Shown: in pieces, positions 8,972 through 18,093 of the stretch
Position numbering within the stretch: the stretch's first letter is position 1
Layout: each line of letters starts with the position of its first letter
Origin: an uncultured Eubacteriales bacterium
GTDB taxonomy: Bacteria > Bacillota > Clostridia > Oscillospirales > Acutalibacteraceae
Direction of reading: 5' to 3'
Assembly (NCBI GenBank): GCA_934489735.1
Contig: CAKSSR010000004.1
Span: forward strand, 34,191 to 98,190
DNA: 64,000 nucleotides
The notes under the pieces: model-generated
Database searches by the model: none
What the model saw: only the letters and a program-made list of their open reading frames with translations
Told to the model about the DNA's origin: nothing
Translations under genes and position numbers: made by a program

Positions 8972-9265
8972 TTATTTGCGAATTTTATAACCTTCTTTTA
9001 CCTTTGATACTTTTACATATAAAGGCACTTCGTCAAAAGGATTCTTGACTTTAATTGTAATATCATTATAATCAATATAAAGATAATTTTTGCGCACGTT
9101 TACAACCTTGTAATACCCTTTTGGGATTTTTGCCTTTTCTTTGATTCTACAATTTAAAGGCATATTTTGAGACGGCTTGAAAGCCTGAATTTTATCGCAA
9201 TAATAAACATAAGGGCAGACTGTTTGCGTGACTCGGCATTGATTTTTTTCCACATATTCACACAT
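8972..9265 (-). CDS. Small cysteine-containing hypothetical protein
   Basis: 97 aa from the ATG at 9265; a GTG at 9274 is part of the AAGGTGAT ribosome site. Five cysteines lie in the first 40 residues (CEYVEKNQC, VCPYVYYC, NC), suggesting metal binding or a disulfide-rich fold. The C-terminal half is basic with beta-strand character (VNVRKNYLYIDYNDITIKV). Not recognised. It follows the terminator of the major tail gene, so its transcription depends on read-through or on a promoter I could not identify. Confidence 0.6.
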   Translation of the reverse strand: MCEYVEKNQCRVTQTVCPYVYYCDKIQAFKPSQNMPLNCRIKEKAKIPKGYYKVVNVRKNYLYIDYNDITIKVKNPFDEVPLYVKVSKVKEGYKIRK

Positions 9266-9277
9266 TTTTATCACCTT

Positions 9278-9311
9278 AAAAAAAGAGGATAGACAAAATT
9301 GCCTATCCTCT
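9278..9311 (-). terminator. Intrinsic terminator after the major tail protein gene
   Basis: On the minus strand GAGGATAG and CTATCCTC form an 8-bp stem around a 9-10-base loop, followed directly by seven T. It lies 12 bases after the major tail gene stop and would make that gene the last on an abundant transcript, with reduced read-through to downstream tail genes. Confidence 0.85.
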
Positions 9312-9322
9312 CAATATTTAAA

Positions 9323-10396
9323 TTAGGTTACGGTTACATTAACATATGCAGGAGAAACATTGGAATCTTTTAGAGCTACTTCAATTACCGCAACACCAGA
9401 AGTAGCGCCAGCCTTTACTACACCGTCCGGGTCAACAGTTAGGTCAGTAGCGGTAGCTACAGGAGACTGTTCCTTGGTAAAGGTGAAGTTGCTGTTATCT
9501 TTCCGCTGAGAAGCCATGCCCTTACCGAACACGGCACGAACAATTAGAGCTTCAGAAGCACTAGCAGCTAGTTCTAGGTCAGCGTTTTCCACAGCGATAG
9601 CCACGACTTCGTTCTGCCACTTAGCGCCAAAAATTTCTTGGGTCATAGTACCATATACAGGGTCAACTTCACAAGTGCTGGCATCAGAATAAGCTAGAGC
9701 TTTACCAGACAAAGCTACAGTAGCAGCAGAGGCAGCAGCCCAAGCCAGATTTTGCGCCCCGTCGAGTTGGAAGTTAGGGATATCAGTGATTAGACGGCCA
9801 TATTTAGAAGTAGAAGAACCCACTTCGGTAGAAGAGCCAGAATATAGGTCGTTAATCAGAACAAGGTGCAGTACCTTTGGAACGAACTGAGCCTTAATAG
9901 TAATAGACTTAGCGTTCTCATTCTGATAGAAATACTTAACGCAATAACTTTCACCAGTTTGAGCACCAGAAATGTTCATAACCTTTTGAGCAGCGTCAAT
10001 AGTACCAATAGACCATTCAGCAGCAGAGGGCTTCTTATACCAACCGATATAAGTGCCATCAAAAGCCATAGGGGTCTTAGTAAGAGCTACAGAGCCAGCA
10101 GTAGAACCAACAACAGCCTCTTCTTCACTAACGGATAGACCACCTTGCTCAAGGTTTACACCAAGGTTTGCAGCCACATACTGAAGATTGAACATTGCAT
10201 CAGTAATAGAAACGGTCAGTGCAGAATCGTGGAAATATTGACCGTAAAGAAGATTGCCGGGGCCACCACGAATTTCTTCAGCAGTAATAGAGGTGTCGAA
10301 CGTAGTATCACTTAGAGTCTCGCCAACACCGATAAGGTCTTGCCCATAGAGAAATAATGCACGGGCAGGGCCAGCAGTAAAAATCTTTTCTGCCAT
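9323..10396 (-). CDS. Major tail tube protein with C-terminal Ig-like domain
   Basis: 357 aa, no cysteine-rich or membrane parts, beta-rich. The gene has a very strong AGGAGG ribosome site and comparatively GC-rich, uniform codons like the capsid genes, as expected for an abundant virion protein. The N-terminus (FTAGPARALFLYGQDLIGVGETL) and a mid-region TAEEIRGGPGNLLYGQYFHDS fit phage tube proteins. The last 50 residues (LTVDPDGVVKAGATSGVAVIEV) look like a Big_2-type immunoglobulin domain, commonly displayed on tails. It lies in the expected place, two genes before the possible chaperone, and is followed by a terminator. Confidence 0.8.
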   Translation of the reverse strand: MAEKIFTAGPARALFLYGQDLIGVGETLSDTTFDTSITAEEIRGGPGNLLYGQYFHDSALTVSITDAMFNLQYVAANLGVNLEQGGLSVSEEEAVVGSTAGSVALTKTPMAFDGTYIGWYKKPSAAEWSIGTIDAAQKVMNISGAQTGESYCVKYFYQNENAKSITIKAQFVPKVLHLVLINDLYSGSSTEVGSSTSKYGRLITDIPNFQLDGAQNLAWAAASAATVALSGKALAYSDASTCEVDPVYGTMTQEIFGAKWQNEVVAIAVENADLELAASASEALIVRAVFGKGMASQRKDNSNFTFTKEQSPVATATDLTVDPDGVVKAGATSGVAVIEVALKDSNVSPAYVNVTVT

Positions 10397-10399
10397 ATA

Positions 10400-11233
10400 T
10401 TATTGTCCTCCTTGTTTATATAATTGTTCAAGAGAATCGCCTCTACTTGTATTAACAGAGGTATCAACAAAATTATTGTCCCCACCCATTTGTTGTACAA
10501 GCGTACTCTTTTCAGTAATATAACCATCCAATTTATTTCGCTTTTTACGATAAATCCAATGGTCAATATCTTTGCCTTTCCCGGCATAAAGAGCAATGGG
10601 GCGTGTAGTAGTGAATTCAATTTCACCATAAATTTCATCAAAAAGCATAGAATGAGAACGCATAGTCATCTCAAGTTGTTCTTTTTTTGGTAAGCCACAA
10701 TGAGCAGTAATAATTGCGCATTTGCGCTCAATCGTTGGCATTTCTATATTTTTGTTACGCAGTCTATTTGTCCCTTCTATTGCTTCCTTCAAATCAGGAT
10801 TTATATATTCATCATCATAATGAACCAAATTCTGGTACAAAATCAATCTACGGATATTTTCAAAATCTTTCGATTTTATTACAATACCCGTATCTTTATC
10901 CTTTAAAAATGGCTTTTGGTTCTCATCATAGCCAATTTCAGGATTTCCAATATATAAACAATATCTTAATATATTTATAAATCTGCTTATATTGATTTCG
11001 TCTTGAAACAAAATCTTATAAATAAAATCAAGATACGACATTTGAATGATTTCAACAGAATCAGAACTATTTTTATCAGTATCTAATATAGACACGCTAG
11101 ACAAAAAAATTTCACTGTCTTTCACAAGAACAGGATGAATATATAAAATTTTATCATTTATAGCATAATCAACAGGCTTATCAAAATAAAAATATGCCCT
11201 GCGATACAAGTCAATATTAAGTTTCGCACCCAT
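10400..11233 (-). CDS. Hypothetical virion-module protein
   Basis: 277 aa from the ATG at 11233, which has AGGAG six bases upstream; an earlier ATG at 11254 lacks a site. The protein starts MGAKLNIDLYRRAYFYF, contains a mid-region of tyrosine-rich helices (YLDFIYKILFQDE) and a segment with CAIITAHCGLPKKEQLEM. The C-terminus is glutamine-rich. It overlaps the upstream gene by 17 bases and ends 4 bases before the major tail gene. Position suggests a tail or neck component or an assembly factor. No family recognised. Confidence 0.65.
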   Translation of the reverse strand: MGAKLNIDLYRRAYFYFDKPVDYAINDKILYIHPVLVKDSEIFLSSVSILDTDKNSSDSVEIIQMSYLDFIYKILFQDEINISRFINILRYCLYIGNPEIGYDENQKPFLKDKDTGIVIKSKDFENIRRLILYQNLVHYDDEYINPDLKEAIEGTNRLRNKNIEMPTIERKCAIITAHCGLPKKEQLEMTMRSHSMLFDEIYGEIEFTTTRPIALYAGKGKDIDHWIYRKKRNKLDGYITEKSTLVQQMGGDNNFVDTSVNTSRGDSLEQLYKQGGQ

Positions 11234-11789
11234 AAGTAGCTCCTGTATCGCCAACGTTTACGGCCATAAATAATTGAACGCCTGTAAAAGTTTTAGAATT
11301 GCCAATGACTGATTTTCCTAGTACATATCTTGACATATCGTCAAAAAATGCTAGCTTCCCTACTCCACCAACATCAGCACCGTTTAAAGTAGCAAGAATC
11401 TTATTCATAAATAAATCGCCTCTGGAAACAGGCGTTCCATTGTATTCAACAAGACTCATTTGCCCACCATAAAGAAAATCAAAAGCATATACAGTAGTAC
11501 CTGTGTACAGCTCATTAGCATGGATAAAATAGTTATACAACTTAAAAACGCACTTAGATTCACAAATCAAATCTTCCACAAGATTAGTAAAGAACACGCC
11601 ATACTTTTCTTGTGGGCCTGATTTCCAAATCAACTCTAATTTTTCATCAAAAGTTAAATTTGGTTTACTAAGTGCATCATAACTATTATATTTCAACATC
11701 TTCCAAATATCTTCCGCGCTATCTTGACGTGCAAGATAAATAAATATATTATAGGGAATATAGGGCAACGATGACATTGAATTAAACAT
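11217..11789 (-). CDS. Hypothetical neck/tail-completion protein
   Basis: 190 aa, ATG at 11789 behind GAGGTGAG. The sequence is mixed alpha/beta with hydrophobic patches but no membrane segment; LEDLICESKCVFKLYNYF-like and GGQMSLVEYNGTPVSRGDLF segments stand out, without a motif I can name. Placed between connector-region genes and the major tail gene, it probably takes part in joining head and tail. This is inference from synteny. Confidence 0.65.
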   Translation of the reverse strand: MFNSMSSLPYIPYNIFIYLARQDSAEDIWKMLKYNSYDALSKPNLTFDEKLELIWKSGPQEKYGVFFTNLVEDLICESKCVFKLYNYFIHANELYTGTTVYAFDFLYGGQMSLVEYNGTPVSRGDLFMNKILATLNGADVGGVGKLAFFDDMSRYVLGKSVIGNSKTFTGVQLFMAVNVGDTGATYGCET

Positions 11790-11799
11790 CTATCTCACC

Positions 11800-13107
11800 T
11801 CACCCCATCATACTTATAGCTTTAATAGCAAATTTTGTCTTTTGTTTAAAACTTGGAAGAGCGTTAGATACGTCTACCCACATATATAGTTCAGATTGAC
11901 TTCTCTTTAAACATTGAATTTGCCATCCAGTCGTAGTTTGTTTAATTACTAGATTCTCATTGCTCGTTACTATTTTATTTCCATCTAAACTAATTTTTAC
12001 TTCTGTGGGAACATAATCTTTACCCAAATAAGACGTATGCACATTGAAATCAATCACTTGATATTCTCTAATTTTATCAAAGGCTGGGTCAAGATAAATT
12101 TCAGGAACAGTAGACATAGTATCAGCCACAATAATACTAATCATATCTTGCACTTGCTCGTTTCCTTCAAGATAGGCATAAATTTCAGCACTTTCGCCCT
12201 CTTGTCCAATCACAGCGTAATTGCCTTCATTATCAATTTTTACAACTTTCTTATTGCTGCTAAACCACAAAACCTTTTTATCAACTTCAACATTGTTCAA
12301 TAGCACGTCTGCTGACAGTTTGCCTGTGGAGCCATTTGCCAACGTCATGCTTTGAGCATTGATTTGTACTTGATAATTATATTCTCCATTATCTGCCACG
12401 CTATTTTCTAAATCGTCTTTATCGTGTAATTCGTCAAGATATAAATCCAAATACAGTAAAGTCGTATCTTGCGAGTTCATTGTATTTAGCAGGGCGTTTT
12501 GATAAGCGTATAACTTAAATGGGCGACCACCAAGAATATACCTTGTGTTGATTTTGAACAGTCTAAGCGTATCTTTATTTCCTTGAACAATAACCGTAGC
12601 ATGGTTGTTTGGTGTTATAACATATCTACTTACTTGACTAGAAGGGCTGGACATATCATACTCTATTGCACAAGGAATACTAAAAATATTTCCATTATCT
12701 GGGTCAATAATCCTCAAATAATTATTGCAACGCCTTACAACTACGGTTTTTGTCAAACTGTCATGTTCATCATCAAATGTGGTAATCCAAAAATTGTTTT
12801 CAAACTGATAATACCTACCTCTAACAGTAAAATAGTTGATGTCTCGGAATGCAAGTTGTACAAAGTCATGGCCATTCCTATCAGAAGTGCCTTGGCCTAC
12901 AACATAATTCATCCACGCTTCAATTTCTTCAAAACAATCATTTGTAAAATTGCCTTGACAATCTAAACGTTGTTGATAAATGGCTTGCTTTGCACTTGTA
13001 TTGTCCCACTGTTCGTTGATAAAGGCTTGTTGCAATTCACGATAATAATCATTAGGGGCCTGAATCATTCCAGATTGTAAAGAATTCTCAAAATAATCTA
13101 AACTCAT
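11800..13107 (-). CDS. Virion protein with Ig-like (Big_2-type) domain
   Basis: 435 aa from the ATG at 13107; a TTG codon just before it is in the same frame but the ribosome site GGGGG fits the ATG. The N-terminal half is unknown, with FNDCFEEIEAWMNYVV-like helices. From about residue 250 there is an Ig-like repeat (AQSMTLANGSTGKLSADVLL ... WFSSNKKVVKIDNEG), followed by a second beta-rich segment. Such domains decorate phage capsids, necks and tails and bind carbohydrate weakly. The start overlaps the stop of the upstream gene, implying translational coupling. Neck or adaptor role inferred. Confidence 0.7.
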   Translation of the reverse strand: MSLDYFENSLQSGMIQAPNDYYRELQQAFINEQWDNTSAKQAIYQQRLDCQGNFTNDCFEEIEAWMNYVVGQGTSDRNGHDFVQLAFRDINYFTVRGRYYQFENNFWITTFDDEHDSLTKTVVVRRCNNYLRIIDPDNGNIFSIPCAIEYDMSSPSSQVSRYVITPNNHATVIVQGNKDTLRLFKINTRYILGGRPFKLYAYQNALLNTMNSQDTTLLYLDLYLDELHDKDDLENSVADNGEYNYQVQINAQSMTLANGSTGKLSADVLLNNVEVDKKVLWFSSNKKVVKIDNEGNYAVIGQEGESAEIYAYLEGNEQVQDMISIIVADTMSTVPEIYLDPAFDKIREYQVIDFNVHTSYLGKDYVPTEVKISLDGNKIVTSNENLVIKQTTTGWQIQCLKRSQSELYMWVDVSNALPSFKQKTKFAIKAISMMG

Positions 13108-13361
13108 CAAATTGCCCCCTTATCAATAATTTTTATCATATAAAATACACTTGCTTTTACGTTAGTGTGGGTTGCATTCATACCCAATCTAATCAACCCA
13201 TTAAGATACTGGGTAATTTCACTGTTTTTAGAAAATAGTACATACATTCTATTTAAATAACTTAAATAGTCGGTTTCAGATACCAACGTTCCGGGATTTT
13301 GAACATCTTCGTAAAGCAATAAAACTTTATAAATATTCTTAATCATTTTGGTTTTATACAT
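13107..13361 (-). CDS. Small hypothetical connector-region protein
   Basis: 84 aa, ATG at 13361 behind AAGGAGG. Basic, mostly helical (MYKTKMIKNIYKVLLLYEDVQNP then TDYLSYLNRMYVLFS). Its TGA overlaps the ATG of the next gene. Not recognised; the location in the head-to-tail joining block suggests a small connector or assembly protein. Confidence 0.6.
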   Translation of the reverse strand: MYKTKMIKNIYKVLLLYEDVQNPGTLVSETDYLSYLNRMYVLFSKNSEITQYLNGLIRLGMNATHTNVKASVFYMIKIIDKGAI

Positions 13362-13372
13362 CCAACCCCTCC

Positions 13373-13807
13373 TTAAATGGGGATATTGGACAAATCACCA
13401 ACTTGATAATCAGTGATACGTTGATATACACGCTCTCTTAGACGGTCAAGCCAAGATGTCTTTTCTTTAAGGTTTTGAGCTTCTGAGAAATTTCTGAAAC
13501 TGCTCGAATTTTGGAGCTTGGCTTGAAACTGAGAAGAATTATTAACTTTTTTACCAAACCATTGAATCATCCAGAAATCAGATAAAATTGCAATTTCTTC
13601 ATTTGTCAAATCATTAACAAATTCTCTTGCTTCAAGGTCATATTCAAGGCTTTGCCTACAATCCTTAAAAAAAGACACGGCAGCAATTAACATACCGTCA
13701 CAAAATTTTTGGAATTTTTTAAAATCATTGGTATAGAGTTTACTTAGAGCATAGTCATCAATTTGGCCAAGCCCCATATCCTCTATAATATCGAAAGAAG
13801 TAGCCAT
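13373..13807 (-). CDS. Putative head-tail connector/adaptor protein
   Basis: 144 aa, helical, with a conserved-looking central part LTNEEIAILSDFWMIQWFGKKVN and a C-terminal FRNFSEAQNLKEKTSWLDRL. The ATG at 13807 has AAAGGAGA upstream. In siphophages a helical protein of this size between capsid and tail genes is usually the adaptor (gp6/gp15-like). That role is inferred from size and order; no motif proves it. Confidence 0.65.
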   Translation of the reverse strand: MATSFDIIEDMGLGQIDDYALSKLYTNDFKKFQKFCDGMLIAAVSFFKDCRQSLEYDLEAREFVNDLTNEEIAILSDFWMIQWFGKKVNNSSQFQAKLQNSSSFRNFSEAQNLKEKTSWLDRLRERVYQRITDYQVGDLSNIPI

Positions 13808-13827
13808 ATAGCATATCTCCTTTCTTT

Positions 13828-14433
13828 TTAATCTTCAATATGGACTAAATCTTTTCCGCAAAGTTCGCCAAGCTCAGTTAGAATATTACCGTCAATCTTC
13901 GCCCCGGCTTTACGCTGTTCAATAATCATATCAATAATAATTTGCTTCTGATTATCAGAAACATTTTTATATACATCAATGACATTCTTTGCGTCTTGCG
14001 CCAGTAGGCTCTTCATATCTGTGTCAGACAGCATATTCACATAAGCATCTGCAAGGTCGTTCTCTCGCACAAAATCAGCATCAGTAATGTAAACCATACC
14101 AGAACGAATCATATTAGGCATATTGTTTACAATAATTCGTGCTTCACGTTCCAGAAAAGCTCGGCTTGCATAGCGACCTTCAAGTGCCCAGTTTTGGTTC
14201 CCCCGTAAAACAGCAGTACCATTAGTCAAATTGACAAAAGTAATCATGCGGTCATTCTTGGTGGAATGAATAGGCTCATTAGACTTATTAGCCATCATCT
14301 GTGCCATAAGTTCCATTTGAGCCTTCATTTCAGCAATTTGAGCTTTTAGAACTTCATTTTCAGAAACAGCATTATTAGTGGCTTCGGTAGCCACAGCCTC
14401 TTCTTTTTGAGACTTGGTAGCAGTTCTTGCCAT
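13828..14433 (-). CDS. Hypothetical virion-associated protein with N-terminal coiled coil
   Basis: 201 aa from the ATG at 14433 behind AGGAGA. The first 60 residues form an alanine/glutamate-rich coiled coil (SENEVLKAQIAEMKAQMELMAQMM), followed by a beta-rich middle (RMITFVNLTNGTAVLRG) and a helical tail. It lies between the major capsid gene, from which it is now separated by a homing endonuclease, and the connector genes. Possibly a head protein or an assembly factor; not recognised. Confidence 0.6.
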   Translation of the reverse strand: MARTATKSQKEEAVATEATNNAVSENEVLKAQIAEMKAQMELMAQMMANKSNEPIHSTKNDRMITFVNLTNGTAVLRGNQNWALEGRYASRAFLEREARIIVNNMPNMIRSGMVYITDADFVRENDLADAYVNMLSDTDMKSLLAQDAKNVIDVYKNVSDNQKQIIIDMIIEQRKAGAKIDGNILTELGELCGKDLVHIED

Positions 14434-14460
14434 AATATTTTCTCCTATTTTCATTTAATT

Positions 14461-15369
14461 TCATTCTATTACTCGGTAATAGTAATATTTTTCTCCGCTA
14501 AATCTTAAACCTTTATCCTCAAATTCTTGGGGCATTCTACATCTATGATTTAACCAATGGGAAATCATATTATCTTTAACGCCATAAAAGCGCCCACACT
14601 CAGACATAGATTTAAAATATCGTCCTTCACAAATAACTCCTCTATTTTTAGGATTTTCTTGCTCAATATACTCAGCTTTTACACCATAATACCCAAGACC
14701 ACACTCTTTGTATTCTTCAGGCATAGGATATTCACCTCTTAGCCAAGGGGAAAGCGTCCCATGAGAATTTATGTTTAAAAATTCTCCACATTCTTTAACA
14801 GACGCAAATATTTTTCCATTAAAAATAACAGGTTTGTTATGAGCTTCTACAGTTTTTGCGATAGATTCTGGTTTCTGTTTTCGCCCTGTAGACTTAATAC
14901 GCAATTTCTCTTTGTGTTCATCTGTTAAATGACCACCTTTATTCCAAGGAGTACGCCCTTTTCCTGCTTCACTCAAATGCTGTCTCCATTCGGCTGTAAT
15001 TTCGATGTTTTTCCTTGCTTCTGACATTTTACGTCTTGTCTCGTCAGTAAATTCAATAGCTGATTCCCCGCCTTTGGTACCATTATAACCAAATTTAGGT
15101 ATATATGATTTATAAAAGTCAATCAATTCTTTTTCTTTTAAACTAGCTTCTTCTAAAGAAAGATTAGTAAAAAGAATTTCATGCTCAAAATTATCCCATC
15201 CATACTTTTGTATGGCAGCATAAAAATGGGAGTTATTTTTATAACATTGGCCATACTTGCCCCATCTCTTAGAAGCGGAACGACAAGTTATCCCAATATA
15301 TGTTTTGTCGTTAAATTTATTTGTATGCTTATATACAATAAATTTTCTATCTTTAGCACTATTAACCAT
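14461..15369 (-). CDS. Free-standing GIY-YIG homing endonuclease with NUMOD3 repeats
   Basis: 302 aa. The N-terminal nuclease domain shows FIVYKHTNKFNDKTYIGIT (the GIY and YIG strands), the catalytic Arg in the following helix and the Glu in LKEKELIDFY. NUMOD3-type DNA-binding segments follow (TDETRRKMSEARKN; LTDEHKEKLR). The C-terminal half has two copies of a helix-turn-helix-like unit (KECGEFLNI... and SECGRFYGV...). It lies between the major capsid gene and the next head gene without splitting either, so it is a free-standing mobile gene. It resembles the gene at 17119-17994. A structured leader precedes it. Confidence 0.9.
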   Translation of the reverse strand: MVNSAKDRKFIVYKHTNKFNDKTYIGITCRSASKRWGKYGQCYKNNSHFYAAIQKYGWDNFEHEILFTNLSLEEASLKEKELIDFYKSYIPKFGYNGTKGGESAIEFTDETRRKMSEARKNIEITAEWRQHLSEAGKGRTPWNKGGHLTDEHKEKLRIKSTGRKQKPESIAKTVEAHNKPVIFNGKIFASVKECGEFLNINSHGTLSPWLRGEYPMPEEYKECGLGYYGVKAEYIEQENPKNRGVICEGRYFKSMSECGRFYGVKDNMISHWLNHRCRMPQEFEDKGLRFSGEKYYYYRVIE

Positions 15370-15395
15370 TATACTCCTCCGTCAAAGAATATAAT

Positions 15396-15453
15396 AAGCG
15401 AGTAATTTGAACATGACGGTGTTCAAAAAGGTAGCTACTCCCTGTCCTCGCTT
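15396..15453 (-). promoter_or_regulatory. Structured RNA leader of the GIY-YIG gene at 14461-15369
   Basis: On the minus strand AAGCGAG...CTCGCTT closes a region with two hairpins: AGG-GAGTAGCTA-CCT and TTTGAACA-CCGTCA-TGTTCAAA. The first loop resembles the GAGTAATTAA loops of the leaders before two HNH genes further right. It sits 26 bases before the endonuclease start. Confidence 0.5.
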
Positions 15454-15485
15454 TTCTTAACTTAGCTTAGAAAATAAAATTATTA

Positions 15486-16526
15486 TCAGTCAGTAATACG
15501 GTATACCCCTGCTTTAGCCGCCGTGGCGAAAACAGCTTCCCAATTCTTTCTCATCGTATAATTTTGGGTCAAGTCCCCGTTTTCGTAGAACTGGTTACTA
15601 TTGGTTAGAGCATTACTCACAGCAACCTTAACTAGCTTATCAACAGCAGGAGACACCACAAACACAGTGTCATCGGGTAGGACTAGGCCACCGGCCTTGG
15701 CAGCAGCATTCTTTAGACGCATAACGTCATAACCATAAACATCCTTGATTAGCTCGATGGAACCACCATTGGCATCAAAATTGCCACGATAGCCCAGAGT
15801 AGAATCGGGTAGAACCTTCATCAGGGCGGTAGCAGAACCGACAATCATAGGACGAGAACCAGCATTGTAAACTTCAACAGTCTCAGCCATCTTGACTAGC
15901 TTGCCCATGTCGAAAGCACCGGTAACATTATAAGTGCCTTGAGGAATGGCGGCTAGACCAGTGGTTAGAGCGCCCAGAATATCAGCATACATAGACTGCT
16001 CGATAGCCAGAACGACACGGCGAATAAAGTCAACAATGTCTTCCTTGCCAGCCATGACACGATACATATCAACATATACAGTGACAATGTGTTCTACAGG
16101 AGAAATTACGACATCAGCGGCGAAGTCCTTCTGACGATGGATGGTGCGTTCGCCAGTTCCGCCCTTAGAAACAGTGAAAAACTGATTAGGCATAATCTTA
16201 AACTTCACAATGTCACCTAGAGAGACAAAACGTAGGTCAGCAATTAGGCCAATAGTGTCGGTTAGGATATTGGGCAGAATAGCATTGATAACGGCCTCGG
16301 TAACAGAGAAAAAGCTCCAACGATAAGAAGGATGAGACAGTAGAGCTTCGGTAGATAGACCTTCGGCATTCACACCAGACTTGGCATTGACTTCGGCAAA
16401 GAAAGCCTTGTTTAGCTTTTCATGATTCTCAGAAGTCTGAACAGCCTTATTGCAAAAATAATCTTGGAAAGCCACATAGCAATCAGTATTGCCAGCAGCG
16501 AAAGTTACAATTTCCTGATTTAGCAT
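15486..16526 (-). CDS. Major capsid protein (HK97 fold)
   Basis: 346 aa, strong AAAGGAGA ribosome site and the GC-rich, C/G-ending codons seen only in the abundant virion genes here. The order of features matches HK97-like major capsid proteins: N-terminal helical arm, a spine-helix region EDIVDFIRRVVLAIEQSMYADILGAL, then an A-domain with PMIVGSATALMKVLPD and YDVMRLKNAAAKAGG, ending AGVYRITD. It follows the protease/scaffold and decoration genes in the usual head-gene order. No delta domain separate from the scaffold was seen. Confidence 0.85.
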   Translation of the reverse strand: MLNQEIVTFAAGNTDCYVAFQDYFCNKAVQTSENHEKLNKAFFAEVNAKSGVNAEGLSTEALLSHPSYRWSFFSVTEAVINAILPNILTDTIGLIADLRFVSLGDIVKFKIMPNQFFTVSKGGTGERTIHRQKDFAADVVISPVEHIVTVYVDMYRVMAGKEDIVDFIRRVVLAIEQSMYADILGALTTGLAAIPQGTYNVTGAFDMGKLVKMAETVEVYNAGSRPMIVGSATALMKVLPDSTLGYRGNFDANGGSIELIKDVYGYDVMRLKNAAAKAGGLVLPDDTVFVVSPAVDKLVKVAVSNALTNSNQFYENGDLTQNYTMRKNWEAVFATAAKAGVYRITD

Positions 16527-16560
16527 ATTATCAAATCTCCTTTTCTATATTTAATTTTCC

Positions 16561-17103
16561 TTAGTTGGACTCGCACTGTAGCAGAGCGGTTTTCATAACG
16601 CCCATGCCCACAGCGACTTCGTTAAAGCCAACAACAGAGAAGTAGGGCTTACCAGCGGCGGCAGCAGCAGAAGCGGCCACATACTTGCCGCCAGCGCCAA
16701 CAGTGACATACTTCTGAGCGGTAGTGGGCAGAGTGCCACCAACAAAGCAATTAGCATCAGCTTCGATAATATCGGTCTTGGGATTTAGATACTTTAGAGA
16801 CATGGGACGGCCCTTTTCGTTGTAGAAGTAACGGGGGTCACTCATCATCTGCATTTCAATATTAGTGCCAACTTCGGGGGTATTAACTAGCCACACAGAG
16901 CCAGTAGTATCAGCAGAGGCAGGAGCTACAGCATAGTTAAAAGCGGTAACAGTGCCATCGGTAGACTTGGTAATATCACCCAGAGTTACAAGTACACCAT
17001 TATCTAGGTCAGCGTCAGCATAAATGCCAACACGATTAAAAGAATCTACATTAGTAGCAGCGCCACGCATCAGAGAAACGTAGCCGTGAGTATTGTTTGC
17101 CAT
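16561..17103 (-). CDS. Putative capsid decoration protein
   Basis: 180 aa, beta-rich, alanine/glycine-rich, with no long coiled coil and strong expression signals (AAAGGAGA, GC-rich codons). The sequence contains YADADLDNGVLVTLGDI and a VVGFNEVAVGMGVMKTALLQ C-terminus. Immediately upstream of the major capsid gene, a small abundant beta protein is most often a head decoration or stabilising protein. The assignment is from position, size and codon use. Confidence 0.6.
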   Translation of the reverse strand: MANNTHGYVSLMRGAATNVDSFNRVGIYADADLDNGVLVTLGDITKSTDGTVTAFNYAVAPASADTTGSVWLVNTPEVGTNIEMQMMSDPRYFYNEKGRPMSLKYLNPKTDIIEADANCFVGGTLPTTAQKYVTVGAGGKYVAASAAAAAGKPYFSVVGFNEVAVGMGVMKTALLQCESN

Positions 17104-17118
17104 ATTATATAATCTCCT

Positions 17119-17994
17119 TTATGTTTTATTATGGGAAATTTTGTATTTATATACAGGAATTAAATAAATTTGTGGATATGAATCTTTTTCTATCCAATTC
17201 ATTAAAGTCCTTTCACTGTGCCCCGTTATTCGAGAACATTCACAAATACTATTATATATTACCCCATTATAATATACCTGTTTTACTTTAAGTTCATAAA
17301 GTACATAATTAGAATTGCTATTCTTATATCTTAACCCTTTTCGCACAAATTCTTCAGGAATAAAACTTTTACCGCAAAGCCATCGAGCCATAACAGAATT
17401 ATCTATATTATAAAAATCTGCACAAACTTTAATACTTTCAAACTCCCTACCCTCACACAACACGGGTATTGCCGGAAATTTATTCCTTTTTCGATTGTGA
17501 GCTTCTTTATTATTTTGATAATATTCTTTTAAACCTAAAGAAATCTTTTCTTTGTGTTCTTCGGTTAATTTTTCACCCTTGGTAGGACATGAGTGACCTT
17601 TTAGAGCTTCGCTCAAATGCTGTCTCCATTCTTCCGTAATTTCACGATTTTTTCTGGACTCAGACATTTTTTGTTTAGCTTCTTCGGTATGAACACAACC
17701 TGGGGAACCATCGCCACCCTGAGTTAAATTATAGCCATTGTTCATAGAATCATAAAATTTTATCAATTCTCGTTCTTTGACATTGGCTTCTTCTAAGGTT
17801 AATCCCTTAAGCAAAACTTCGTGCTCAAAACCATCCCATCCATACTTTAAAATGGCATTATAAAATTTTTTATGTCGTTTATAACCATTGCCATGTTGCC
17901 ACCGAGCTTTTACATCGCGTTTAGTTATTCCTACATATCTTTTACCATTTGTCTTATTTGTATGAACATAAACACAATAATTATTTTCAGTCAT
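17119..17994 (-). CDS. Free-standing GIY-YIG homing endonuclease with NUMOD3 repeats
   Basis: 291 aa, a diverged relative of the gene at 14461-15369. Visible are YCVYVHTNKTNGKRYVGIT (GIY-YIG strands), KARW with the catalytic Arg, and EANVKERELIKFY with the Glu. NUMOD3-like motifs (HTEEAKQKMSESRKN and LTEEHKEKISLGL) follow, then HTH-like repeats (VCADFYNID; CECSRITGHSERTL). It separates the decoration gene from the protease/scaffold gene. Two such genes on both sides of the capsid block suggest repeated homing into the best-conserved head region. Confidence 0.9.
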   Translation of the reverse strand: MTENNYCVYVHTNKTNGKRYVGITKRDVKARWQHGNGYKRHKKFYNAILKYGWDGFEHEVLLKGLTLEEANVKERELIKFYDSMNNGYNLTQGGDGSPGCVHTEEAKQKMSESRKNREITEEWRQHLSEALKGHSCPTKGEKLTEEHKEKISLGLKEYYQNNKEAHNRKRNKFPAIPVLCEGREFESIKVCADFYNIDNSVMARWLCGKSFIPEEFVRKGLRYKNSNSNYVLYELKVKQVYYNGVIYNSICECSRITGHSERTLMNWIEKDSYPQIYLIPVYKYKISHNKT

Positions 17995-18014
17995 AATTAC
18001 CTACCTTACAATTA

Positions 18015-18083
18015 AAGATGGGTGGCAAGTTTCTATCTCGCAAATCCATCATTAAGACGGAGGGTAACTATCCCTCAAATCTT
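18015..18083 (-). promoter_or_regulatory. Structured RNA leader of the GIY-YIG gene at 17119-17994
   Basis: On the minus strand AAGAT...ATCTT closes a region that begins with a perfect GAGGG-ATAGTTA-CCCTC hairpin and continues with a GATGG...CCATC pairing. The loop GATAGTTAC resembles GAGTAGCTAC in the leader of the other GIY-YIG gene. It ends about 20 bases before the endonuclease start. Confidence 0.45.
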
Positions 18084-18093
18084 ATTGCTTTAA